From contig JAJAZM010000188.1 in NCBI GenBank assembly GCA_026785645.1, positions 1 to 12,920 of the forward strand: a stretch of DNA of 12,920 nt, written 5' to 3'. Within the stretch, counting starts at the first letter, position 1. Every line of letters starts with the position of its first letter. The notes beneath the pieces were generated by a model that was not told where the DNA came from, searched no databases, and saw only the letters and a list, made by a program, of their open reading frames with translations. The position numbers were made by a program, and so were the translations under genes. Shown here in pieces: positions 7,026-12,920 of the stretch. Origin of the DNA: Sphingomonas bacterium (GTDB lineage: Bacteria > Pseudomonadota > Alphaproteobacteria > Sphingomonadales > Sphingomonadaceae).

Positions 7026-7853
7026 ATGATCCTGACCTGTCCTGCCTGCACCACCAAATATGTCGTCAAGGATGGCGCGATTCCACCTACCGGTCGCCAG
7101 GTGCGTTGCGCATCGTGCAAGCATAGCTGGCACCAGGGGCCGGACGACCCCATGCTCGCAGCCGAAGCACCAGAGACCGAGCACCACAACGACATTGTCG
7201 AGCGTGACGAGGCGTCCCGCGCCGTCGCAACCAGCGAAGCGCCCAATCCGATCGACCAGATCATCACTGCGGTGCCGGGCGAGGTGCCGCTGCCACCTCC
7301 GCCGCCGCCTCAACCCGACGATCGTCAGTGGCAGCCGGTCGAGCCTGCAGCAGCGTGGGACGAAACAGCGGCAGGATCGACGGGCGAACCGGTCGCCGAG
7401 GATTTCGAGCCATTCTACGATCATGAGCCGATCGAGCAGCCCAAACGCAAATGGCCGATATTGCTGATGCTGATATTGCTCGTGGTGATGGCCGCAATTG
7501 CCTTCTGGTTCCTCGCGCCACCCGAGCTTCGTGCCCGCGCCGGGCTGGCATCGTCCAAAGAGTCGCAGCTTTATGCGGTGGTCAACACCGGCGATTACCA
7601 ACGGCTGGCGAGCGGCAATAATTTGTTCACGGTCAGCGGACGGATCGTCAATTCGACCGATTCTCGCCAGCCGGTGCCGACCATCCATGCGGAACTGCTC
7701 GATGCGAGCAAGCAGAAGGTGATCTACAGCTGGACGATCTCGCCGCCGACCGGATCGCTTGACCTCAACAAGAGCGCAAGCTTCAATAGTGCCGAAGTCG
7801 ATGTCCCCGAAGGCGGCAAGTTCATCCGCGTCCGGCTCGGCGGACCGGCTTAA
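7026..7853 (+). CDS. MJ0042-type zinc-ribbon, single-pass membrane protein
   Basis: A 275-residue protein of the MJ0042 zinc-finger family (DUF3426-like C-terminus). The N-terminus holds a zinc ribbon with C5-P-A-C8 and C28-A-S-C31. An acidic, low-complexity linker follows, with a polyproline run (PLPPPPPPQP, 88-97). A basic KRK (140-142) leads into one membrane helix (about 144-163), and a C-terminal domain of about 100 residues ('FTVSGRIVNSTD', 201-212) probably lies in the periplasm. ATG 7026 starts right at the zinc ribbon and has GGGAGGA (7006-7012) upstream, though 13 bases away; ATG 6990 or 6993 would add about 12 residues that look unconserved. It is divergent from ftsE. Function is not established. 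Confidence 0.85.
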   Translation: MILTCPACTTKYVVKDGAIPPTGRQVRCASCKHSWHQGPDDPMLAAEAPETEHHNDIVERDEASRAVATSEAPNPIDQIITAVPGEVPLPPPPPPQPDDRQWQPVEPAAAWDETAAGSTGEPVAEDFEPFYDHEPIEQPKRKWPILLMLILLVVMAAIAFWFLAPPELRARAGLASSKESQLYAVVNTGDYQRLASGNNLFTVSGRIVNSTDSRQPVPTIHAELLDASKQKVIYSWTISPPTGSLDLNKSASFNSAEVDVPEGGKFIRVRLGGPA

Positions 7854-7859
7854 CTCAAC

Positions 7860-8066
7860 TTATTCGAATTCGATCAGGTAGGCGTGGCGGCGCTGCCCGT
7901 CCTCGATGCGCACTGCAGCCTTAACCATGAGCGGCCTCGATGCCGGCCCCAGATGGACCCGCGCGCCTGACACGATACGCACGCTTGCACTCGCTGGCAT
8001 GCGGGTCGCGACCGGCTGGGCGGGGGTCGAGGCAATTGCCGCGAGCGCGAGGAAAGCAAGGACCAT
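7860..8066 (-). CDS. Small secreted hypothetical protein
   Basis: A 68-residue product starting with a hydrophobic stretch (MVLAFLALAAIAS) that looks like a signal peptide. The mature part is short, 'ASVRIVSGARVHLG' then 'RRHAYLIEFE' at the end. I do not recognise a named family, although small secreted proteins with a similar 'SVRI-SGARV...' pattern and an acidic E-F/Y-E end occur in sphingomonads as I recall. ATG 8066 has AGGCGG upstream; a GTG at 8072 would add two residues but sits on that site. The gene converges on the MJ0042 gene with a gap of only 6 bases. A perfect palindrome lies 28 bases upstream of its start. Confidence 0.6.
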   Translation of the reverse strand: MVLAFLALAAIASTPAQPVATRMPASASVRIVSGARVHLGPASRPLMVKAAVRIEDGQRRHAYLIEFE

Positions 8067-8094
8067 GGCCACCGCCTAAGCCGGGCAAACGGCA

Positions 8095-8115
8095 TGGTAA
8101 ACAGCCTGTTTACCA
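8095..8115. promoter_or_regulatory. Perfect 21-base inverted repeat, operator-like
   Basis: TGGTAAACAG and CTGTTTACCA (10-base arms) flank a single central C. It lies upstream of the small secreted protein gene (start 8066) and is well placed to overlap its promoter. An inverted repeat with no loop is typical of a dimeric repressor site and unlike a terminator; no T-run follows on either strand. The regulator is unknown. Confidence 0.5.
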
Positions 8116-8116
8116 C

Positions 8117-8133
8117 TGTCCCGCGCAGGGACA
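8117..8133. repeat. Second inverted repeat, adjacent to the palindrome
   Basis: TGTCCC (8117-8122) and GGGACA (8128-8133) flank a 5-base loop, GCGCA. It begins two bases after the perfect palindrome at 8095-8115, so the two form a tandem pair between the small secreted protein gene and tRNA-Leu. It could be a second operator or a hairpin in a transcript; there is no T-run to support a terminator. Confidence 0.35.
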
Positions 8134-8145
8134 TGAGCAAAGCCG

Positions 8146-8174
8146 TTGCGCGCCCCCGACCGCTTTGCTAGAGG
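8146..8174 (+). promoter_or_regulatory. Possible sigma-70-type promoter of tRNA-Leu
   Basis: TTGCGC (8146-8151) and TAGAGG (8169-8174) are 17 bases apart, the standard spacing, and end 54 bases before the tRNA. The -10 is a weak match by the E. coli standard, but GC-rich -10 boxes are usual in alphaproteobacteria. Position and spacing are the only support. Confidence 0.35.
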
Positions 8175-8228
8175 CCGCGCCTTGCCAGGGCGGCGGGGGA
8201 CATTGCTTCCCGTCGCTTTTTCACGGAT

Positions 8229-8315
8229 GCGGTCGTGGCGGAACTGGTAGACGCGCAACGTTGAGGTCGTTGTGGGCGAAAGCCCGTGGAAGTTCGAGTC
8301 TTCTCGACCGCACCA
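8229..8315 (+). tRNA. tRNA-Leu, anticodon GAG
   Basis: An 87-base class II tRNA with encoded CCA (8313-8315). The acceptor stem pairs GCGGTCG (8229-8235) with CGACCGC (8305-8311), with A as discriminator. The anticodon stem CAACG/CGTTG encloses loop TTGAGGT, placing anticodon GAG at 8263-8265. The long variable arm GGGC-GAAA-GCCC and the T arm GGAAG-TTCGAGT-CTTCT are typical of tRNA-Leu. It reads CUC and CUU codons. The 48 bases after it, up to the stop of the convergent usher gene, hold no clear terminator; only a weak CGAAC/GTTCG pair is visible. Confidence 0.97.
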
Positions 8316-8363
8316 TTTCTACCTGCCTACGAACCCGGATAATAGTTCGCATTAGCGAGGGCG

Positions 8364-11111
8364 TCAGCGCAAGGATGAGGTGAAGGATGCCATTTCTGCC
8401 AGTATTCCAGCAACTTCAGGGCTTTTTACGGCCCGCGCTGCGCCCAGCCGAGCAACCGGCGCCTCGGCGCTGACGATCGCGGTGAAGCCGAGGCCTCTGG
8501 CAACTTTCGCGATGTTTGCGCTCTCGGCCGAGATTCGAACGATATATTTCCCGTAAGTGACCCGTTCGAACAGGAAGAAGCCGTCATAATCACTGCGCGT
8601 GGTTGCGACGACCTTGCCCGAGGCATCGACCAACTCGAGCTCGAGCCCCTCGAAGCCCTCGCCCCCATCCTTCACTACCGCGCCCTCGATATCGCCCGCG
8701 CCAACCAGCGCGATTTCGACGTCGGCGGCTATCCCTGGACGCGGGGTGACGACCTGCAGCGCCTTCCTGGGGGTCAGCATCGGGTCGCTCAGGCTCGATG
8801 TATCGATTCCGACCGTGACCGGCACATAATTGGTCAGGCCGGCGACCAGCACTTTGCCTTGGGCATCGGTGGTGCGCTCAGCGAGGCGCGACCCGGTGGT
8901 GATTAAGGCCCCCTTTTCGACGGGTTCGCCGCTATCACGGCGGCCATTGCTGTTGAGGTCGCGGAACACGGTGGCGCGCACTGCGCCAGCGGTGGCGAGT
9001 TGCTGGCGCGACAGCGACAGGTCGCGGCGGCTCGAATCGAGCGAGAAATTGAGGTTGAAGCCGAGCGCAACCGAGCCGTCACTGGCCGCTTCGCCGGTCA
9101 GGGCGACCGCCATCGTGTCGAGCCGCCGGATGTGAGTCACCCGCGCTCGGGTCAGGCGGCTTTGCGCGTCATAGGCGATTGCGCCCTCGAAATCGGCTTT
9201 TTCCGACGCCGACCAGTAAGCCGACAGTTCGGCGGTCTTGAACCGGCTGTCGGGCGAAATCTTCCAAATGCTCGATCCGCGGATGCGCACCGCGCCGACG
9301 CGGCCCGAGGCGATCATCGATCCTTCAATTTCGGCCGGGGGGTCGGGGCCCCCTACTCCATTAGCCCCGCCCGATGCCCACTGGCGCCGGTAGCGCAGGT
9401 CTCCGGCGAGGTTGAAGCGATTGATATGGCTCGACAATCGCGCCGCCGCTTCGAGCTGGCGCGTACCATCTCCGCGTTCCGAATAGCGTATGTCGCCATG
9501 CACCGGGACGAGCGTACGGCCGATCTTTAGCGGCGCATCGAGCGACAGCCGTCCCTCGCGCACGCTCTTGCGCTCAAGGCCGTTGAGTCGGAAATCCTTG
9601 GCCATGATCGCTTCGGCGCTGAGATTGACACTGCCGATCTTGGTCAGCATTTGCGCCCGCGCGGCCATTCCGCCCTGGTCATCGCGCGCCACCGCCACTT
9701 CGACCAATGCCGCGCCGATCGATCGGCGGACGGTACCTTCGACATAGGTCAGCCGCTCATCGTCGAGCTGGAGTGCTTGGGCGGTGACTCCGACCGAGGT
9801 TTGCTGGTCGATGCCATGCGCCACCGACAATGTCGCCTGCGCGCGGGGGATATTGGGATCGTTGGAAGGCTTGAGGAAATTGACCAGGTCGCGGCCCGGC
9901 TGATTGACCCCGGCCCAATACCAGGTCTCACCGGGGGGGATATTGTCCTGGCCGACATTGACCATTTCGCTGCGGGTCTTCACCTGTCCTTGAGGGCCGT
10001 AAAGCACGATATCGATGCGATTTTCGCCGTAGAGCAGCTGAACCTCATCAAATTGGTAGCGCTGGTTTCCGGTATTTTCCGCAAATCCGAGCAATTGGCC
10101 GTTGCGATAGAGTTCGGCCTCCCAGCCGGCCGGCAAATCGCCCTCGAATCGCGTGCGGTCGAAGCTTGCCGGGGTAAATAGCGGCTGGTTGGTAACCGCG
10201 ACCCCGCGGCCATTGGCACCGGCACCGAGCAAGCGGCTGTTATAACCTGCGACATCGCCGAATTCGAAGTTGGTCGCGTCAAGCGGACCAAGCAGTCCGC
10301 CGTCGGGGTCCGAGCGGAACGCGCGCAAGCGGACCGACTGCGGGTTGCCCTTGTCATCGGTCGAGGCCTGCGCATTGTACGACAGATGCGCGACCTCGCC
10401 CGCGGCATAGACCGCGACGCGGCGGTCGATCCTGGTCCCGGTCGAGGCGCGGTACGTCATTCCGCCGCTGACCACGAAGTCGAGCGCGGGCGCGCGCCAC
10501 ATACGGTACGGCAAGCGCACTTGCGGCAGCGACGACAATTCGATCGACGCATTCTTCTTGAGCAGGGCCGCCCGACGACGCCGCTCGACAGCCAATTCGA
10601 CCGGCAATTTCGCTTCGGATTCGAGGACCAGCGCGGATCCGTTGGTCCTGGCCAAGACCTTGATCCCAAACCAGCGGCTCAACGCCACCGAATCGACGCA
10701 CCAGCCCTCGGGCACGTCGCGCACCGCGCCCTTGGCGAGCACCTCGGCCTGGACGCCATAGCGAACCTGGCCCGAGCGCTGGTCGATGTGGATCCTGTAC
10801 GCTTCCTTGAACGCCCAGCCGCTGGCGCTCTTCGATTCGAGGTCGATCTGCATCGGCACGTCGAGCGCGGTCAGGAAGTCGCCAAACACGATGCACGTGC
10901 CCTCGGGCGTGGCATACGCCCGCACCCCGTCGCCGAGCCGCTGCTGGCGGATGTTGACGTCGAGCAGGAACTGCTCGTCGGGATCGGCAGTCCAGCCATC
11001 GGCGACTGAACCAAGGCCCACCGGAGGAGCGGCGAGCGCGCCAATGGCGCCGGCCGAGACCAGCGCCATCAGCGCGAGCGTCGCCCGCCCCAATGTACCG
11101 AATGTGCGCAT
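8364..11111 (-). CDS. Fimbrial usher-like outer-membrane protein with C-terminal SdrD-B/prealbumin-like domains
   Basis: A 915-residue exported protein with a signal peptide (1-28). Residues 46-175 form an N-terminal domain with two cysteines (C73, C138) that may pair. The middle (about 220-700) is rich in alternating beta strands as in an usher barrel, with an Ig-like insert that includes 'FEGDLPAGWEAELYRNGQLL' (322-341), a pattern I associate with TcfC/CooC-type ushers. Residues 711-775 hold an SdrD B-like repeat ('DLNSNGRRDSGEP', 718-730), and 805-880 a prealbumin-like beta-sandwich ('SDYDGFFLFERVTYGKYIVR', 840-859). The inferred role is secretion and assembly of DUF4402 subunits delivered by the chaperone encoded 27 bases upstream. 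It is the last gene of its cluster and faces tRNA-Leu head-on. The usher call rests on context and partial motifs. Confidence 0.78.
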   Translation of the reverse strand: MRTFGTLGRATLALMALVSAGAIGALAAPPVGLGSVADGWTADPDEQFLLDVNIRQQRLGDGVRAYATPEGTCIVFGDFLTALDVPMQIDLESKSASGWAFKEAYRIHIDQRSGQVRYGVQAEVLAKGAVRDVPEGWCVDSVALSRWFGIKVLARTNGSALVLESEAKLPVELAVERRRRAALLKKNASIELSSLPQVRLPYRMWRAPALDFVVSGGMTYRASTGTRIDRRVAVYAAGEVAHLSYNAQASTDDKGNPQSVRLRAFRSDPDGGLLGPLDATNFEFGDVAGYNSRLLGAGANGRGVAVTNQPLFTPASFDRTRFEGDLPAGWEAELYRNGQLLGFAENTGNQRYQFDEVQLLYGENRIDIVLYGPQGQVKTRSEMVNVGQDNIPPGETWYWAGVNQPGRDLVNFLKPSNDPNIPRAQATLSVAHGIDQQTSVGVTAQALQLDDERLTYVEGTVRRSIGAALVEVAVARDDQGGMAARAQMLTKIGSVNLSAEAIMAKDFRLNGLERKSVREGRLSLDAPLKIGRTLVPVHGDIRYSERGDGTRQLEAAARLSSHINRFNLAGDLRYRRQWASGGANGVGGPDPPAEIEGSMIASGRVGAVRIRGSSIWKISPDSRFKTAELSAYWSASEKADFEGAIAYDAQSRLTRARVTHIRRLDTMAVALTGEAASDGSVALGFNLNFSLDSSRRDLSLSRQQLATAGAVRATVFRDLNSNGRRDSGEPVEKGALITTGSRLAERTTDAQGKVLVAGLTNYVPVTVGIDTSSLSDPMLTPRKALQVVTPRPGIAADVEIALVGAGDIEGAVVKDGGEGFEGLELELVDASGKVVATTRSDYDGFFLFERVTYGKYIVRISAESANIAKVARGLGFTAIVSAEAPVARLGAARAVKSPEVAGILAEMASFTSSLR

Positions 11112-11138
11112 GACGCGCTGGCCCTGCTTCCTGTCGAC

Positions 11139-11954
11139 CTAGCGCAGCACAGTTTTAGTTTCGGCGAGCGAAACCGGGCCGCTATCGGTCGATTCGACGA
11201 ATTCAACGGTGACCGGTCCGGCGGCCGAGGTGGCAAACGCCGGATTGAGCGGAACCACCATGTGACGGGTTTCGATTTCGGTGTAGATTGCGACCCCGCG
11301 CTGGATCGCGATCGGATCCTTGATCCCGGCCTTGAACACGCGGACATCGCCGAATACTGAGCGGTCACCAGCGCGGGTCAGGTCGAGCGCGACCGCCGGT
11401 TTTCCATTCGCGCTGGCCAGCGCGACATTGGCGATTGCCACCTTGGCCTGGAGGTTGCCGAGGCGCACCACCACCGGGATGGTCACGCCGTAAATCGGGA
11501 TCAATTCGAACGACACGCCCTTGACCTGGGTTGGCGGCGCGACGGGGCGCGGCGGCGGGACCGCGCGGAACAACAGGTGTGCGCGATATTCGCCGTCGGC
11601 AAGGCCGGCCGGCGCACGAGCAGCGATGCGGATCGTCTGTGGCTGGTTGGGGGCGATCGTTACCCGGCGCGGGGCGTAAAGGATCATGCCTTGCGCAATT
11701 TTCTCCCGCTCATTGGCGACCGCCACGTCGTCGAGCGACCCATTGCCCGTCATCCGCCGGAGCTCCACCGATATCCGATAAGTCGCGACATCGTCTCCGA
11801 TGTTGCTCAGCACGATTTCGGTTCCGCGCGATCCGTTGAGGACGATCCGCGTCGGAGCAACCAGCAAGTCGCCGACCCCTGCTTCCGCGCGGGGTGTGGC
11901 GACCAAGGCCAACGGAAGGGCGAGTGCAAGCAACAGGCGGCGGGCAAAAGTCAT
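11139..11954 (-). CDS. PapD-like periplasmic fimbrial chaperone
   Basis: A 271-residue periplasmic protein with a signal peptide (1-25, ending A-E-A). The two-Ig-fold PapD family caps pilus subunits by donating a strand until the usher takes them. The first strand 'LLVAPTRIVLNGSRGTEIVL' fits the family start, with R36 at the place of the subunit-anchoring arginine. 'YAPRRVTIAPNQPQTIRI' matches the region before and in the donor strand, and 'DGEYRAHLLFRAVPPP' is a typical end of domain 1. I see no cysteines. ATG 11954 has GGAG eight bases upstream, but that site is buried in a long hairpin. The stop lies 27 bases before the usher start; a DUF4402 subunit gene lies upstream. Confidence 0.9.
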   Translation of the reverse strand: MTFARRLLLALALPLALVATPRAEAGVGDLLVAPTRIVLNGSRGTEIVLSNIGDDVATYRISVELRRMTGNGSLDDVAVANEREKIAQGMILYAPRRVTIAPNQPQTIRIAARAPAGLADGEYRAHLLFRAVPPPRPVAPPTQVKGVSFELIPIYGVTIPVVVRLGNLQAKVAIANVALASANGKPAVALDLTRAGDRSVFGDVRVFKAGIKDPIAIQRGVAIYTEIETRHMVVPLNPAFATSAAGPVTVEFVESTDSGPVSLAETKTVLR

Positions 11955-11995
11955 CGATCAAACTCCACTAGGTCCAATTTGGTGGAGATTGATCG
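11955..11995 (-). promoter_or_regulatory. Long hairpin burying the ribosome-binding site of the chaperone gene
   Basis: On the plus strand, CGATCAAACTCCAC (11955-11968) pairs with GTGGAGATTGATCG (11982-11995) at 13 of 14 positions, with one A/A mismatch and a 13-base loop. In the minus-strand transcript the 3' arm contains the Shine-Dalgarno GGAG and ends at the base directly before AUG 11954. The structure would block translation unless opened, or act as an mRNA processing or stability element between subunit and chaperone genes. A DNA operator is the other reading. Confidence 0.6.
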
Positions 11996-11998
11996 GAA

Positions 11999-12021
11999 AT
12001 GGTTACTTTACCGCTAACCAT
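11999..12021. repeat. Inverted repeat upstream of the chaperone gene
   Basis: ATGGTTA (11999-12005) and TAACCAT (12015-12021) flank a 9-base loop, three bases beyond the hairpin at 11955-11995. TAACCAT is seven of the eight bases of the alphaproteobacterial CtrA half-site TTAACCAT, so a protein-binding site is possible; a simple transcript hairpin is equally possible. Confidence 0.4.
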
Positions 12022-12094
12022 GGCTGGTGATTGCTGCGAAGGCGGATGGCCAGACGCGGAAAGGGCCGCCGGATTACTCCGACGACCCCTTCGT

Positions 12095-12121
12095 TTGTTG
12101 CCCGCGCAAGCGCCCGAACAA
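12095..12121 (-). terminator. Weak hairpin downstream of the complete DUF4402 gene
   Basis: TTGTT (12095-12099) and AACAA (12117-12121) enclose an inner GCGC/GCGC pair. It lies 17 bases after the stop codon. The stem is interrupted and no T-run follows, so it may be a partial terminator or a transcript-end stabiliser, or have no function. Confidence 0.25.
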
Positions 12122-12138
12122 GGTGCAGGCTGAAAGAC

Positions 12139-12657
12139 TTACTGATAGTCAACCCGGACATCGACGACGCCCGAATAAACGCCATCGGTGGTCGCGGCGC
12201 CGATGACGATCGTTCCGCCGATGGTGAAGTCGAAGCCCGGCGAGCCCGAATTGGTCAGCGTGACGCTGGCGGCGCCCGTCGGGGTCATCGACAGGGTGGT
12301 GCTGTCGGTGCTGTTCGTCAGGTTGGTGGCGGCCTTAATGATCGTCACGACCTGGTTGTTGGTGCCGCGGACGTTGTAGGTCGGGACACTGGTTGTGCCC
12401 GAGCACTGCAGTTCGGTCGTTCCGGCGCCGCAATCGAGCACGTTGCCGCTGCTCAGCGCGACGGTGCGGTTGGCGGTGACACTGTTCAAGACGATCGTGC
12501 CGAAGTTGAGCGAGCCGGTCGAGGTCAGGCTGAGCGGGCGGATGATCCGCGCGGTCGCCGACGGCGGAGCGCCGGTCACGCCAACCGGAACGGCCAAGGC
12601 CGGCGTCGTGGCGAGAACGGTAGCGGCCAGCGCCGCAAACTTAACAAACTTGGTCAT
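12139..12657 (-). CDS. DUF4402 domain protein, probable surface-fibre (pilin-like) subunit
   Basis: A 172-residue secreted protein with a clear signal peptide (1-22, ending A-L-A). The mature part begins near 'ATARIIRPLSLTSTGSLNFG' (35-53), the usual DUF4402 opening, and ends 'VYSGVVDVRVDYQ' (160-172), the usual closing strand. C76 and C85 could form a disulfide. The protein is rich in T, S, G, N and V, as expected for an all-beta fibre subunit. ATG 12657 has GGGGA upstream with good spacing; an in-frame upstream start at 12702 would add 15 residues ahead of the signal peptide and is rejected. Chaperone and usher genes follow downstream, and a second DUF4402 gene lies upstream, so it is probably the fibre subunit; this is inference. 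Confidence 0.85.
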   Translation of the reverse strand: MTKFVKFAALAATVLATTPALAVPVGVTGAPPSATARIIRPLSLTSTGSLNFGTIVLNSVTANRTVALSSGNVLDCGAGTTELQCSGTTSVPTYNVRGTNNQVVTIIKAATNLTNSTDSTTLSMTPTGAASVTLTNSGSPGFDFTIGGTIVIGAATTDGVYSGVVDVRVDYQ

Positions 12658-12758
12658 AGTCAAATCCCCACAGGTTCCGAATTCCGAGCGGTGCCCGGAC
12701 AACCGGCCAACCGTGATGTTGTCATTAACCGCGACCGCTTACGGCTTTGCTCAACATC

Positions 12759-12766
12759 ATGGTTAA
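12759..12766 (-). promoter_or_regulatory. Possible CtrA half-site upstream of the DUF4402 gene
   Basis: The minus strand reads TTAACCAT, 102 bases before ATG 12657. This 8-mer is a known alphaproteobacterial CtrA recognition form, and CtrA controls surface appendages in several members of the class. A further TTAACC lies on the plus strand at 12725-12730. Short motifs occur by chance, so support is modest. Confidence 0.3.
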
Positions 12767-12781
12767 AAGGGCGTTTAGGTT

Positions 12782-12798
12782 TGGTCCGGATCGGACCA
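12782..12798 (-). terminator. Short strong hairpin between the two DUF4402 genes
   Basis: TGGTCCG (12782-12788) and CGGACCA (12792-12798) form a perfect 7-bp stem with a 3-base loop, 16 bases downstream of the stop codon at 12815. A T-rich stretch follows only about 15 bases later (CTTTT on the minus strand), so it is a poor intrinsic terminator. It may protect the end of the upstream subunit mRNA or partly attenuate. Confidence 0.4.
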
Positions 12799-12814
12799 GT
12801 CTCATCTGGAAGCG

Positions 12815-12920
12815 TTAAAGGTAGTCGACGGTGATCGGGATATCCCCGCGATAATCGCCTTCCACATTGCCCGACACGTCCAGTTCGCCGCCGAAGCGGA
12901 ACCGCAGCATTCCTTGCGAA
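12815..12920 (-). CDS. Second DUF4402-type subunit, C-terminal end only
   Basis: A frame open from the right window edge to TAA at 12817-12815 gives 34 residues containing 'FRFGGELDVSGNVEGDYRGD' and ending 'IPITVDYL'. The ending matches the DUF4402 closing pattern seen in the neighbouring complete gene ('YSGVVDVRVDYQ'): G-x-Y-x-G followed by a V-D-Y strand. It was too short to stand out by length and is called on this pattern, the strand and the position 157 bases upstream of the other subunit gene. Its start and signal peptide lie outside the window. Confidence 0.72.
   Translation of the reverse strand, partial: SQGMLRFRFGGELDVSGNVEGDYRGDIPITVDYL

Noticed and set aside
8316..8363. Terminator after tRNA-Leu
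   Set aside because: Only a 5-bp CGAAC/GTTCG pair with a 10-base loop is visible and no T-run follows.
12658..12702. Start at 12702 for the DUF4402 protein
   Set aside because: It would place 15 polar residues before the signal peptide; ATG 12657 has GGGGA at good spacing.
12031..12834. Plus-strand open frame (267 codons) opposite the DUF4402 gene
   Set aside because: Composition is arginine/glycine rich without domains, and the minus strand carries a signal peptide and a DUF4402 pattern.
1..12920. CRISPR array, insertion sequence, prophage or rRNA
   Set aside because: No regularly spaced repeats, transposase or integrase motifs, or rRNA sequence were seen on either strand.

Overview
The window is GC-rich bacterial DNA with the look of an alphaproteobacterium, most likely a sphingomonad (order Sphingomonadales). 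Several things point that way: the protein families (an ScfR-type regulator, an MJ0042 zinc-finger protein divergent from ftsE, DUF4402 surface proteins); a 22-base palindromic repeat of the kind scattered through sphingomonad genomes; and a possible CtrA half-site. The organism is inferred from recalled family resemblance, not from a search. I see no phage, transposase, CRISPR array or rRNA.

Left part (1-4095, + strand): the 3' end of a short-chain acyl-CoA regulator gene, then pheS and pheT for phenylalanyl-tRNA synthetase. A hairpin covers the pheS ribosome-binding site. A doublet of palindromic repeats, with compensatory base changes between its two copies, separates pheS from pheT.

Middle left (4092-6890, - strand): a four-gene operon read right to left, ftsE-ftsX-ydcF-like-plsC-like. 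Every junction is a stop/start overlap (ATGA, GTGA, TGATG). FtsEX is the cell-division ABC complex; the two distal genes encode a DUF218 envelope protein and a lysophospholipid acyltransferase, so the operon links division with envelope lipid metabolism. The conserved N-terminus of FtsE is preceded by no ATG, GTG or TTG and appears to start at a CTG. The last gene converges on pheT so tightly that the two stop codons overlap.

Middle right (6891-8315): a divergent intergenic region, an MJ0042 zinc-ribbon membrane protein (+), a small secreted protein (-), a spacer with two back-to-back inverted repeats, and tRNA-Leu(GAG) (+).

Right part (8364-12920, - strand): a chaperone-usher surface-fibre cluster, read right to left: a DUF4402 subunit (cut by the window edge), a second complete DUF4402 subunit, a PapD-like periplasmic chaperone and a 915-residue usher-like outer-membrane protein with unusual C-terminal Ig/prealbumin-like domains. 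A near-perfect 14-bp stem directly before the chaperone start codon buries its ribosome-binding site. This cluster and its hairpins are the most promising candidate for a little-described system here. By inference from family roles, the chaperone holds DUF4402 subunits in the periplasm and the usher assembles them on the surface.
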